This document shows, piece after piece, positions 47,882 through 59,818 of a DNA stretch of 64,000 bases (positions within the stretch are counted from its first letter, which is position 1; every line of letters starts with the position of its first letter). Source of the DNA: Neoarius graeffei (taxonomy: Eukaryota > Chordata > Actinopteri > Siluriformes > Ariidae); the NCBI RefSeq assembly GCF_027579695.1, contig NC_083575.1, positions 36,775,154 through 36,839,153 on the forward strand, in the 5' to 3' direction. A program made the position numbers and the translations under genes. Below the pieces are notes generated by a model. It was not told where the DNA came from and did no database searches. It worked only from the letters and a program-made list of their open reading frames with translations.

Positions 47882-48065
47882 TACATTACAGGCATTTAGT
47901 AGTCACTCTTATCCAGCACAACATACCCAGAGTAGCCTGGGGAGCAATTGGGGGTTAGGTGCTTTGCTCAAAGGCACTTCAGCCATTCCTGCTGGTTCAG
48001 GGAATCAAACCAGCAACCTTTTGCTCCCAAATCTGCTTCACTAACCATTAATCCATGGCTTCCAC
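47882..48065 (-). mobile_element. tRNA-derived SINE of a third family, reverse
   Basis: Plus strand reads ACATTACAGGCATTTAGTAG...CAGCCTGGGGAGCAATTGGG...; read on the - strand it starts with a tRNA-like head (CCATGGATTAATGGTTAGTG as A-box region, and GGTTTGATTCCC as B-box). A common fish repeat; diverged here. Confidence 0.75.
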
Positions 48066-48396
48066 TGTACATGACGTGGTTTAAACTCTATTTTAGACTC
48101 ACTGGTGTCCAACACCATTATAAACCTAAAACTTGATTCAGCTCCTTATTAAACCTGTTAGTTGAGTTAGAGGTAATGGAGAGGGTATGATAGATAACTA
48201 GGACATGGTGTCTGGAGACACACCAGCAAATCAGTAAAGTCAGTCCTTGGTGATTGACATGTGTTCAGTCACTGCCTGTGGCTGAGGAACATTCTTACAG
48301 TAATGAAGTGACCCCCTGTGCTCCTAATGAATGTGATCACCTGCGGCGTCTAATTAACGCCCACTGAGGAAAGAATGTGAAAGATTAACCCCCCCG

Positions 48397-48427
<31 letters not shown>

Positions 48428-49307
48428 GCCAGTGTGGTTTAACCAAACACAAAGGCAGGGCCTGAGTTAGTCTGTAGATCCTCTCAGCCACATAATCCTC
48501 CAGTCTCTCCCACTAATGAATTCACATGTTAAACGCGTGCTTCGGTGTGTAAATGGCGACCTGGGGCTCCGCACACACTTAAGAAGATTTCATTGTTTTC
48601 GGTGAAACAGCCCTCCTTCTTTAAACGGGATTAATGCATCGTAGGTTTCCTGCGGTGTTTCACTGAACAATGCTCATGGAGGACAACGGAAATATTAACC
48701 GAGACACAGACCAATAATTATCACCCAATACTGTACCTTTTTATTGACTTTTGTGCTTATTATTATGTCTAGCCACGCCCACACAGGGTGCCTATTTATA
48801 TGTGGGCGTGACTTTGTGCCTAAGCGACCACATCACTTAAAAAAGTAAAACAATGCGACAGTTTTTCAATTTGAGCGTAAAGTGGCTTTAATTCTATTAA
48901 ACAATTGTTTGCTGCAAACTTCAGTCCGTAATGACGAAAAACAAATGAACAGTGAGGAGTTTTAAAGTTAGTCTGAGAAAGAAATGACTATTTTAGATTA
49001 AGAATAAGGGCTTTAGTAGCTCAGACACATTTACATGCAATTTATTGCTCACCTCGGTTGTAATATACTGAAATCTACAGATTATTTTTTTAATGATAGG
49101 CCTGTTAGTCAATCATTATTTGTATGATAGCTCATGATTACAGCTCCCTTGGAGTTCCATTCTAATGATAACATGAGCATTAATCCTGCACACCATCACA
49201 TTAGCAAAACTAACACTCTCACATGGAGGGGGTCACATATGTAAAAGAACATTTAAACATGTAAATAAGTTGTTGCTGTTGTTATTATTATTATTATTAT
49301 TATTATT
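48066..49307. other. No gene recognised; possible conserved non-coding stretch
   Basis: 48290-48680 has balanced composition and homeodomain-type TAATTA motifs (for example CTAATTAACGCCC near 48350), and contains (CA)n at 48399-48424. It lies about 6 kb upstream of pkdcc, so an enhancer is possible, but I cannot show conservation. Confidence 0.4.
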
Positions 49308-49682
49308 GGGCACCACAGTGACAGTGGTTAGCACTGTCGCTTCACAGTAAGAAGGTTCTGGGTTCGAGCCCAGTGGCCGGCGAGGGCCTTTCTATGCGGA
49401 GTTTGCATGTTCTCCCCGTGTCTGCATGGGTTTCCTCCGGGTGCTCCGGTTTCCCCCACAGTCCAAAGACATACAGGTTAGGTTAACTGGTGACTCTAAA
49501 TTGACCGTAGGTGTGAATGTGAGTGTGAATGGTTGTCTGTGTCTATGTGTCAGCTCTGCGATGACCTGGCAACTTGTCCAGGGTGTACCCCGGCTTTCGC
49601 CCATAGTCAGCTGGGATAGGCTCCAGCTTGCCTGCGACCCTGTAGAACAGGATAAAGCGGCTAGAGATAATGAGATGAGATA
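49308..49682 (+). mobile_element. tRNA-derived SINE (GATGA tail)
   Basis: Starts GGGCACCACAGTGACAGTGG (head diverged, A-box damaged) and runs to GGCTAGAGATAATGAGATGA. Confidence 0.95.
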
Positions 49683-49684
49683 AT

Positions 49685-50250
49685 ATAATATAATATTTTT
49701 TTCGCGGTCCAGTTTCCATCAAATCCTGTGCCCTGATTGGCTGGCGAGCCAGTTACGGACCACGGTTACAGACCTCTGGTGACTCGCTCGTTCACAACAA
49801 CAGCAAACATAGTAGCATTTTTATCAACATTTATCTTTTTTTTATAAGATTTATTTATAAGATTATCAAAAATCTTATAAATTTTTGCCAGCATTTCTCA
49901 GGAGAATAGCATTAATTTTACATCATGGATAGCAATAACGACAGTCTTCGCAGCGAAAGTGAGTTTTACTACCCTGAGGAAGAAGAAATAAAATAAAACA
50001 TTTCAGGAGAAAGCTAAAAACCTCTAACTGTTGCTAACGCCGAGCAAAAACATGGCTGAATCCTGAATGACTCAATTTTGTATAAAGAGGGGACTACATA
50101 GGTGGCAAAATGTAGTTTTTTTTCCTGCCGTAGAAGTGCACTTGTATACTGAGGAGGAGGCAATTTGCATTACAGCTGTGAATGAGGATTCAAAATGGCG
50201 GCGCGGCTTGGTTTTCCCTTTCGGGCGCTCTCGTTTTGTGTTAGAATTTC
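49685..50250 (-). repeat. Dispersed DNA repeat, copy 2
   Basis: Reverse match of 9826-10540. It keeps a short + strand reading frame from the ATG at 49925 (MDSNNDSLRSESEFYYPEEE, then a stop) and a second frame at 50067-50250 (WQNVVFFPAVEVHLYTEEEA). In copy 1 the same ATG is lost. The pieces look like exons of one decayed element protein; family unknown. The right end is cut by a reverse SINE. Confidence 0.65.
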
Positions 50251-50627
50251 TCATCTCATCTCATTATCTCTAGCCGCTTTATCCTGTTCTACAGGGTCGC
50301 AGGCAAGCTGGAGCCTATCCCAGCTGACTATGGGCGAAAGGCAGGGTACACCCTGGACAAGTCGCCAAGTCATCACAGGGCTGACACATAGAGACAGACA
50401 ACCATTCACACTCACATTCACACCTACGGTCAATTTAGAGTCACCAGTTAACCTAACCTGCATGTCTTTGGACTGTGGGGGAAACCGGAGCACCCGGAGG
50501 AAACCCACGCAGACACGGGGAGAACATGCAAACTCCGCACAGAAAGGCCCTCGCCGGCCATGGGGCTCGAACCCGGACCTTCTTGCTGTGAGGCAACAGC
50601 GCTAACCACTACACCACCGTGCCGCCT
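50251..50627 (-). mobile_element. tRNA-derived SINE (GATGA tail)
   Basis: Reverse copy from TCATCTCATCTCATTATCTC to CACCACCGTGCCGCC, followed directly by the TATAA array. Confidence 0.97.
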
Positions 50628-50685
50628 ATAATATAATATAATATAATATAATATAATATAATATAATATAATATAATATAATATA
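50628..50685. repeat. (TATAA)n array, block 1
   Basis: Perfect five-base repeat, interrupted at 50686 by Tc1 element E. Confidence 0.97.
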
Positions 50686-52290
50686 CAACCCCAATTCCAA
50701 AAAATTTGGGACAAAGTACAAATTGTAAATAAAAACGGAATGCAATAATTTACAAATCTCAAAAACTGATATTGTATTCACAATAGAACATATACAACAT
50801 ATCAAATGTCAAAAGTGAGACATTTTGAAATTTCATGCCAAATATTGGCTCATTTGAAATTTCATGACAGCAACACATCTCAAAAAAGTTGGGACAGGGG
50901 CAATAAGAGGCTGGAAAAGTTAAAGGTACAAAAAAGGAACAGCTGGAGGACCAAATTGCAACTCATTAGGTCAATTGGCAATAGGTCATTAACATGACTG
51001 GGTATAAAAAGAGCATCTTGGAGTGGCAGCGGCTCTCAGAAGTAAAGCTGGGAAGAGGATCACCAATCCCCCTAATTCTGCGCCGACAAATAGTGGAGCA
51101 ATATCAGAATGGAGTTTGACAGTGTAAAATTGCAAAGAGTCTGAACATATCATCATCTACAGTGCATAATATCATCAAAAGATTCAGAGAACCTGGAAGA
51201 ATCTCTGTGCGTAAGGGTCAAGGCCGGAAAACCATACCGGGTGCCCGTGATCTTCGGGCCCTTAGACGGCACTGCATCACATACAGGCATGCTTCTGTAT
51301 TGGAAATCACAAAATTGGCTCAGGAATATTTCCAGATAACATTATCTGTGAACACAATTCACCGTGCCATCCGCCACTGCCAGCTAAAACTCTATAGTTC
51401 AAAGAAGAAGCCGTATCTAAACATGATCCAGAAGCACAGACGTCTTCTCTGGGCCAAGGCTCATTTAAAATGGACTGTGGCAAAGTGGAAAACTGTTCTG
51501 TGGTCAGACGAATCAAAATTTGAAGTTCTTTATGGAAATCGGGGACGCCGTGTCATTCGGACTAAAGAGGAGAAGGACGACCCAAGTTGTTAGCAGCGCT
51601 CAGTTCAGAAGCCTGCATCTCTGATGGTATGGGGTTGCATTAGTGCGTGTGGCATGGGCAGTTTACACATCTGGAAAGACACCATCAAAGCTGAAAGGTA
51701 TATCCAGGTTCTAGAGCAACATATGCTCCCATCCAGATGATGTCTCTTTCAGGAAAGACCTTGCATTTTCCAACATGACAATGCCAAACCACATACTGCA
51801 TCAATTACAGCATCATGGCTGCGTAGAAGAAGGGTCCGGGTACTGAACTGGCCAGCCTGCAGTCCAGATCTTTCACCCATAGAAAACATTTGCCGCATCA
51901 TAAAACGGAAGATACGACAAAAAAGACCTAAGACAGTTGAGCAACTAGAATCCTACATTAGACAAGAATGGGTTAACATTCCTATCCCTAAACTTGAGCA
52001 ACTTGTCTCCTCAGTCCCCAGATGTTTACAGACTGTTGTAAAGAGAAAAGGGGATGTCTCACAGTGGTAAACATGGCCTTGTCCCAACTTTTTTGAGATG
52101 TGTTGTTGTCATGAAATTTAAAATCACCTAATTTTTCTCTTTAAATGAAACATTTTCTCAGTTCAAACATTTGATATGTCATCTATGTTCTATTCTGAAT
52201 AAAATATGGAATTTTGAAACTTCCACATCATTGCATTCTGTTATTATTTACAATTTGTACTTTGTCCCAACTTTTTTGGAATCGGGGTTA
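50686..52290 (+). mobile_element. Tc1-like transposon E (complete ends, 1605 bp)
   Basis: Ends CAACCCCAATTCCAAAAAAT and CTTTTTTGGAATCGGGGTT are inverted; TA flanks both sides and is part of the TATAA array. The inverted repeats extend about 200 bp with inner copies of the AAAAAAGTTGGGACA motif (50883 and 52082 areas). Same family as element D but better preserved. Confidence 0.93.
51048..52070 (+). pseudogene. Tc1 transposase of element E, three stops, one frame
   Basis: One continuous frame of 341 codons, the family length, with no indel. Lesions seen: the start codon position reads CTG (51048), and TGA at 51117-51119, TAG at 51591-51593 and TGA at 51738-51740 interrupt it; the frame then ends at the normal TAA (52068-52070). 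Domains: helix-turn-helix region (SSSTVHNIIKRFREPG), GRISVRKGQGRK basic turn, VLWSDESKFEVLYG (first Asp), FQHDNAKPHTASITASWL (second Asp) and CSPDLSPIENICRIIKRK (Glu; 34 residues between second Asp and Glu, DD34E). Decay is by substitution only, with two of the stops explainable as CGA to TGA change. Confidence 0.93.
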
Positions 52291-52366
52291 TAATATAATA
52301 TAATATAATATAATATAATATAATATAATATAATATAATATAATATAATATAATATAATATAATAT
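52291..52366. repeat. (TATAA)n array, block 2
   Basis: Continuation of block 1 after element E, ended by a reverse SINE. Confidence 0.97.
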
Positions 52367-52733
52367 CTCATCTCATTATCTCTAGCCGCTTTATCCTTCT
52401 ACAGGGTCACAGGCAAGCTGGAGCCTATCCCAGCTGACTACGGGCGAAAGGCGGGGTACACCCTGGACAAGTCGCCAGGTCATCACAGGGCTGACACATA
52501 GACACAGACAACCATTCACACTCACACCTACGGTCAATTTAGAGTCACCAGTTAACCTAACCTGCATGTCTTTGGACTGTGGGGGAAACCGGAGCACCCA
52601 GAGGAAACCCACGCGGACACGGGGAGAACATGCAAACTCCACACAGAAAGGCCCTCGCCGGCCCCGGGGCTTGAACCCAGGACCTTCTTGCTGTGAGGCG
52701 ACAGCGCTAACCACTACACCACCGTGCCGCCCC
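52367..52733 (-). mobile_element. tRNA-derived SINE (GATGA tail)
   Basis: Reverse near-consensus copy inside the TATAA array. Confidence 0.97.
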
Positions 52734-52783
52734 ATAATATAATATAATATAATATAATATAATATAATATAATATAATATAAT
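52734..52783. repeat. (TATAA)n array, block 3
   Basis: Third block of the same array. Confidence 0.97.
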
Positions 52784-53291
52784 TAACAGTTATTCCATGA
52801 AATCAAGCTGTACATGAGCTGATAGCCAATGAGGCACATAGCGCCATGCATGATGAGATTGAGTGGAATAAGTGTTTTATTCTATCCACAGTCCCTGGAT
52901 TTTGAGAAACAGAGCATTATTATTTTTATTTTTTGCAAATTTGATCAATAAAAACTTTATACCAAACGTCCGACAAAATCATGTCTGCTTAGAATGTAAA
53001 CAAACTGGCAAAAAGAAAGTAGCAATTTGTGAAAAATGCTATAATAATAATAATAATTCTTGATTAAAAAAAGACATGCTCTTACTATCAAATACTTTAA
53101 TTACAAATTTTGTAGCTTTTTTGTATTTTGGGGGGTTTTGTTTTCGAGTAGAGTTTTTATTTCATCCTCGGTTGGTTCAGCAACAGGCTCCGCCATTTTG
53201 TTTTTCTCTACTCATGGTATATGAGCTGATAGCCTATTAGTAGAGTAGCCAATCAGAGCGCGCGGTTGCTCATATCCAGTGAATGTAGATC
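52784..53291. repeat. Possible old non-autonomous DNA element
   Basis: CATGAGCTGATAGCCAATGA near 52815 and TATATGAGCTGATAGCCTAT near 53220 are similar internal repeats in direct order. The stretch ends in CCAATCAGAGCGCGCGG. Copies resembling it are common in fish, but its ends are not defined here. Confidence 0.4.
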
Positions 53292-53337
53292 TAATCTAAT
53301 CTAATCTAATCTAATATAATATAATATAATATAATAT
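53292..53337. repeat. (TCTAA)n then (TATAA)n
   Basis: Two related five-base arrays joined head to tail. Confidence 0.95.
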
Positions 53338-53712
53338 GTTCAAAAGAGTGTTATTAGAAGCTTTGTGTAAACCCATAACTGCATGACAAATTGAGAGGAA
53401 CAGACATTAGGAATTTTCTCAACTGCTGAATTTTCCGCGTCTCGTCTAAACTGCCATCAGTTCTGTGAGTGATGTTAATGAGTGTTATAAATAATAGCAA
53501 GGCCATGTGCCACCCCGCTGACCGGCGGCCACTGTGCTCGGTTTTCCTCCTCACTGCTTTGGGTAATTAGTCGTTAACAGAGCAGTAATGCAGGGCTGAT
53601 GGATGGCCGCCGTCACTGGCCTTCAGCTCCAGCTCTATTATAGCGGCTCTGTAACTCCTCATTAGTGCACACACAGGCACAATGCCTTCCTACAGCTGGA
53701 CCGAATGTGCAC

Positions 53713-53791
<79 letters not shown>

Positions 53792-53889
53792 GCCTACCTA
53801 CTATCTATCTATCTGCCTACCTACTTCAAAGTCAAAGTGAACTTTACTGTCAATCAGACCATGTAACAGTTAATTACACAGATACTTAC

Positions 53890-53954
<65 letters not shown>

Positions 53955-54019
53955 GATGCTGTATTTTAAAGGTTGCAGGTCCGAGTTAAAGAAAGCTGAA
54001 GCATAAAATACAAGTGCCA

Positions 54020-54064
<45 letters not shown>

Positions 54065-54566
54065 CTCGTGTCTGTTTTTAATTTAGACTTTCACTTCTCC
54101 GACCCCAGAGACATAATTATACACATTTTTCCTCTTTCTTTCCAAACAGCAAAAGTGCTCACAAAACTCCAGTCCAAACCGGAACGGACTATTAATTTAG
54201 AATAGCAGCCGAAATTCTGATGCGGTCCAAGGATCAGTCAGAAACAACAAAATTAAAAAGGGGTGGGTGGGGTGGGGGCCCTTTGGGGAGCTGGTTATAT
54301 CACGGGTCAATCACAGTGATTGCTTTAATAGAGCAATTCAGATTAAATACTATCAGACACCATTGTTATGGAAATGATTAAGCACGTGACATCATCTTTT
54401 TTTTTAATGTTTATGCGTTAAAAATGTTGCCTAGAAGTGCGTGGTAGCCTTAGATTTATCATCTTAAAAACCTACCGAGAGTGAAAGATACAGGCTGTGT
54501 GCTTTAAAAAAAAAAAAAGAAAAAAGAAAAAGAAATGTGTAGCTCCGCCCACCGCTCTGCAGAAAT
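53338..54566. other. Upstream of pkdcc: possible conserved stretch and microsatellites
   Basis: 53430-53660 is GC-balanced with TAATTA (GGGTAATTAGTCGTTAAC) and may be regulatory. (TCTA)n arrays lie at 53714-53792 and 53891-53954, (TC)n at 54024-54062. No exon recognised. Confidence 0.5.
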
Positions 54567-54585
54567 GCATTGTGGGAATTGTAGT
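54567..54585 (-). promoter_or_regulatory. ZNF143/THAP11-type promoter site (SBS)
   Basis: Reads ACTACAATTCCCACAATGC on the - strand, an essentially perfect match to the long ZNF143 (STAF) site also bound by THAP11 complexes. It lies about 435 bp upstream of the pkdcc start codon at the left edge of the CpG-rich block, where such sites usually sit close to a transcription start. Confidence 0.8.
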
Positions 54586-54589
54586 CCGG

Positions 54590-55019
54590 GGCTGGGACCA
54601 ACGCGAACGGTCACGGCACTGAGCGCGAGCCGGAGTCAGCTGTCAGTCACGCTGACGTCATGTGTGTTTGAGTCGCACCTCGGCGCGCGCGCCCGCACGG
54701 GCTTGTCGTAGCGCGAGGGGAGACCCGAGATGCCGATGGGACTCGAGCGCGCGCGCCGACGAGCCAAGTGTCAGTGCGATCATGCCCGAAACGGGGTGGA
54801 TCTTAAATCATAACCGCGAGATGAAGCCGTGAGAGCGCGCATCGCCTGCGCACTGTATGGATCACCCACCCGCGGATCCTGAGAGCAGCGTCTTAGTGTT
54901 GTCTGCCCTTTCACATCTGCACCATTGAGCCCCGAGCGGCCAGGCTGCCTCGAGCTGCGAGGCTGTTCGGCGGACGCGAGCCCACTTACTTTCTGCTCGT
55001 CATTATAATCACGAACAAG
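54590..55019 (+). promoter_or_regulatory. pkdcc: CpG-rich pkdcc promoter and 5' UTR
   Basis: Sharp rise in GC and CpG compared with the rest of the window (CGGCGCGCGCGCCCGCACGG near 54682). A perfect cAMP-response element TGACGTCA is at 54653-54660. No TATA box at a sensible place, as expected for a CpG-island promoter. Upstream ATGs (for example 54730 and 54735) precede the real start. The transcription start itself cannot be placed. Confidence 0.75.
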
Positions 55020-55670
55020 ATGAAGCGGCGGAAAACGGTGCTGGCGGCGGCGTTCTGCTTCTCCTTTTGTCTGGGCACGCTCATGAACGTGCTCTTCGTG
55101 CCGGGCTTCGAACCACACCAGAGCCGCGACGCGGCACCGCAGCGCTCTTTGACAGAAACGCACTCATCTGTCAGTGCGCCTGGAGGAACCGCACCGATCC
55201 CGGGGTCCGGCGGCACCGGAGCGCGCAGCGATCTGCGCTTACAGATACTCCGGAGACTCGGAGAGGTGCTCCGGTACCAGAGTCGGCTCGAAGACGCACG
55301 ATCACTCGAACGCAGACGGCTGATGGATCTGGAACGGGCGAGCAGCTGGGATCAGTACCGAGCCGCGGAGAGAACCGGGGACGATCACGCGCGCGCTGCA
55401 GGCGGGTCAGGCGGTGCGCTCGGGTGCGGGGCCCTGGAGAGACCCAGCAGTGTGCAGTTTGTGGGCTCGGGATACACCAAAGCCGTGTACCGAGCGGAAC
55501 TGAACACCAGCTTCTCCGTGGCCCTCAAATCCGTGGACCTCACCGGACACGACATGGAGAGCTGCGTGAAAAGGTACAGCTCAGCTGAGGACTGTTACCG
55601 GCTCGCTTCATTCAAGATCATCAAAGAGATGACGCTCATGGAGAGACTTCAACATCCCAACATCCTCAAG
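55020..55670 (+). CDS. pkdcc: pkdcc (Vlk) first coding exon, 217 codons
   Basis: Encodes the N-terminal part of the secreted tyrosine kinase PKDCC/VLK, which acts in the secretory pathway and outside the cell on extracellular and ER proteins and is needed for skeletal growth in mammals. Seen: a basic start plus hydrophobic signal segment (residues 1-28, MKRRKTVLAAAFCFSFCLGT...), a variable Gly/Ala/Arg-rich stretch (30-133), then the kinase start: VGSGYTKAVYRA (149-159, Gly-rich loop), VALKSVDLTGHD with the nucleotide-binding Lys 170, Cys-containing SCVKRYSSAEDCYRLAS, and KEMTLMERLQHPNILK (helix C). A phase-0 splice donor (CTCAAG|GTACTC) follows at 55671, where the human exon 1 also ends (HPNVLQ). 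The start has a good Kozak context (AAGATGA). The rest of the kinase domain is not in this window. Zebrafish has two paralogues and I cannot say which this is. Confidence 0.95.
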
Positions 55671-55688
55671 GTACTCTCCAAATCTGTG

Positions 55689-55735
<47 letters not shown>

Positions 55736-56048
55736 TCCATCCAAACAATGCACCTAAATGCACATTTTCACAATCAGTAACTCCAGGAACCTTCACTCAG
55801 TTAAGTGTAATGGAATATATTTTTTCCTAAATCCACCAGTTGCCTCATATTTATTTAAAATTTCTGATTAAAAGGATGAAAACAAACAATTGATTATTTT
55901 AATTAACTGCGTCATAAATCACTCAGTTTGCTGCGCTTTTGCTGAATAAACACTGGAGGTGCGAATATTTACGCGCGGCGCGTGAAAACCAGGACAGCTT
56001 TATCCTAACCTAACACTTCAGCTAAACGTGTGTATTCAGCTCCTGTGG

Positions 56049-56099
<51 letters not shown>

Positions 56100-56739
56100 C
56101 CATTTGTTCATTGAATAATATTAATAATAGAGCTGTGGGTGAAGGTGGGATCTTTAAAGTGCTATTCTTTCTATATTACAGGATATTATTTATATTTATA
56201 TTTATGTTCTCTCGGCGCAGAACTGGAGAAACTGTTCGGCCTTTTAAACATCAAGATATTAATTCAAGCCTGTTTCGTTGTTGTAAATAATAATAATAAA
56301 AAAAGATTGAGTCTTATTAGGCCTGCTGAATGTACTGTAGATAGATAAACCACGTGAACACTTAGGGGATTAGTATTTTAGCGATGAATTAATCACGTGA
56401 CATCAGTTATTTTGACCAATTCAAGCCAACATCTATTCAATTCTTGGATCACACAGGCCTGTTGTACAGACACACACACACCTGGAAATGATCTAGTAGC
56501 TTCTGCAATAAAGCATTGAATTATTTTTAGGGGTGTTCTTTTTTTCGATTACAAGCATCATCGGAGGTTAGTATCGCGATAACGATAATCAGACGGTTCT
56601 AAGTGAATAACTGGATCCACGGGTTTGGCTACAGATAGTTGAGCTGGTTGCCTGAGTGTTTTGTGTTTTGGAGACTGGTTTGGCTTTGAGTCAGTGAGGC
56701 ATTTAATTAGTGAAACTTCAACAAAATGTGATTAAGTTG

Positions 56740-56783
<44 letters not shown>

Positions 56784-59700
56784 ACCAAACACAGAAGTGA
56801 AAACCTTGTGCTGAATTAAAACCTACAAGAATTATTTGGACACAGATAAACAGCATATAAATGAATGCAACACTACAGGAGATCATTCAGCACCCGGGAT
56901 CTCAATACTTTGCGCTTTATCGTTCCAGCACGAGACCCACAGAGCAGGAAAATCCCCAGACAAAAGAAAGTCCAACTAAATTAAAATCCCCAAACCACAG
57001 CGCTGAGGAGAACAGAGTCACAGATTGGGTTCACCCCACATTCACTCAGATAGAAGCAGATCAGGGAAAGCTGGAGGATTTCTACAAGTGCATTTATTTT
57101 TTTTGCACTGCAGACTTTGAAAATGAAAATGAGACATTTTCAGACTTTGTGCTTGTTTATCAAATCAGTTTAGATTCTGGCACAACAACTTGAAGGGCCA
57201 ACTTGAGTGATAAGTAGATGCTTTTAAATATTTACATGAATTTCAGACCTTCTTAGTATTCACTATGTGTCCCCTTTTTTGCTTTAATAGCAGTGTGTAC
57301 TCGAGCTGAATCAACTCGACAGGTTTGTGCTAAACCTTATGATCCATTTTAGATCAAATCGACCAGTGTACAGAAGAGAAGAGATCAGACATGAGGACAA
57401 TCTGACCTTTTACACAAAGCAATTCACATGGTCACGACATTTGCTTTATTTAAATAAGGACCTAGAAATCGTGCTGAATATTGAATGCTGAAAATATCGA
57501 ACATTTACTTTCTTCCTTTTGCATATTTCAGAATTCTAAAACCTGTTTATTTCCACTTATAAATAAATAAATAAATAAACCCAGCAACTTCTTAATCAAA
57601 AAGTGTGACTGTTATATTCTATAAGATATATACTATATTTCTAAAAGAAGTTCGGTAATTAATTTTGGCTGTAAAGTTCATTAATGTACAATGACGAACT
57701 TTTCCGTGCACGCTTTCTGTTTGCAGCCAAACTCCACTGAACACGTTAAATGCTGAATTTACTTTTACAGTCTTGAATTAACACCCAGTGTAGAATTAAC
57801 ACCTACAGTGTAGAATTAACACCTCTGCGTACTGAGTCAACACCTGCACTGCTGAATTGACACCTTTGTTAAGTAAATTAACTCTCACTGTTGAGAATTT
57901 GCTTTAAGGCTGAAATAAATCCTGGAATTGTGAATTCATCACTTTGGAGGTTACTGTGTTTTTTTTTTTTTTAGGTTAGTTTAGTTTATCACTTAAAAAT
58001 GTATTGTAAATAAGTTTTGGTGAGCATTATTTATAGTCTTAAGCTCTGTTCGTGCCACAGGCTATATGCGCTTCCTCTCATTTCTAATTTTCTTTCAGTG
58101 GATGTGTACTGTTTATACTTTTACACTTATTTCGTAATCGAAGGGTTTTGTTTGATTCAGTAATGATTATACAGATAGGACGTGCTTAGCTGAAACTTCT
58201 GTACCATTAGTCATACTTTCTTTCTTGCCTTTCTTCCAGAGATGGATATAACCAGTTGACTATAGCACGGTTCTGTCAACTGTAACTCTCTTGTTCCTGG
58301 CTGGTTGAAATCAGTGTTTTTAAAATTGTATTTTATTCATTCGATTATAACTGAGACTGTAAACCATTTTTCTGACTGCACACATGCTTATACATTTGTT
58401 TGTTTTGTTTGGAGCTAGTCCTAATATCTCTCTTAATCACACACTGACACATACAGAATGCCAGAAAGATCGACCAGCATGCAGGGATGCGGCTGCGGAA
58501 TAAAGAGTGTGACTTAACTTCACTAAGCACTTCAGTGGCGCTGAATTCAGTGCCACGTCTTTGGGCTGCAAACGTGTGCTTCCAAGCAGAGCAGCGCTTG
58601 TGGCTGCTGACACATCAGCTGAATACGTCAGCAATAGACTGTTTTTCGAATAATGCTCTTACAATTATAAGCAAGTGATTTAAGAGTGTCACCTCCATAA
58701 TACAAAAATTAAGATTCAATTATTATGATCTACATTTAAGCATTAAAATACAGTACTGGATGTATGCTGCCCGAGCTAAAGCCTCACCTCATCAGTCTAA
58801 GGCTCAGAGTGTTGCTTTTCGTTTTCTTTGGCAGGAACATGTCAGACAGAATTGTGCAGTCCGAGGGGTCAGAGGTGAGATCTGATATGATGGCTTGATT
58901 AAAACCAGGCTGGGGTTCAGTCGGAGTGCACGTAGTATGGTTCTGCACTAAACTGGACCTTCTCTTTCTCTGAAATAGGCAGAACAGTTGAGTGTTGTGA
59001 TGTCTGTGGTTAACATCTCGAATGCACATCCGGAAATGAAGTGTCTGTGAGTTTTCTGCTTCGGATGGAAGCGTACACCTGATGTATAAATAGATGCATG
59101 TGTGTGTGGTGTGGGGTGCATGCACAGTAGGGGAGGGGGGTGAGTATTCGGGGGAGATGACGCCTCAGGCAGAGCTGAGTGACTCTCGTGCCCTCTGCCA
59201 TGTTTGTGTGAGTGTGAACAAGACGAATCGCTGGAGATCAGAGATGGAGATAATGCCAGAGGCAGCCAGAGTGTGCTCAGAGAAACCGTGTGTGTGTGAG
59301 AGCATGTTGGAGTGCAAAAGATAAACGAACATCATTGGGTCAATGTGTATGTGTGTGGGGGATAATGGGTTGAGCTTGAGGTGTTTCTCCTTACCTTCTT
59401 GGTGGGCTAATCAGGGCTTTTGTACTGGTTTTTGTACAGAGTTGTTTTCTGTAGGCAGAAGGACGTGAGAGGGGCCAAAGCCAGAGCCTGGGCCCTCTCT
59501 GTAATTAAACACGGGTTAACACTTTAACCTCCCACTTCCACAGGAAGGAAGTGTAAAAAAAAAGAGAAAATCCTCAAAAATGCTAGACCTAGTGTGATTT
59601 GTACTGGAATTTTATGCATTTTGCAATATTAAAATTGTTCACAGACACAACACATTCATTTCCATTAATTTTCTATGAGCGGTGGATCTCACGCACCATT

Positions 59701-59785
59701 TTCTTATGTAAACCACAAATGGAGCAGTGCTCTGGCACAAAGATTTAATAAGAAATAATAATGTACTTCACAGTTACACTAAAAT

Positions 59786-59818
<33 letters not shown>

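Noticed and set aside
53665..53955. 96-codon ORF of Tyr-Leu-Ser-Ile repeats
   Set aside because: Translation of (TCTA)n microsatellites.
54780..55216. ORFs on the - strand across the pkdcc promoter and exon
   Set aside because: High GC leaves all frames open; the + strand frame has the kinase motifs and the splice donor.
55671..55757. Continuation of the pkdcc frame past LQHPNILK
   Set aside because: It reads through the donor into (TTTC)n, giving a Phe/Leu/Ser run; this is intron.
56861..57193. 110-codon ORF in pkdcc intron 1
   Set aside because: No domain and no similarity to pkdcc exon 2; left unannotated.
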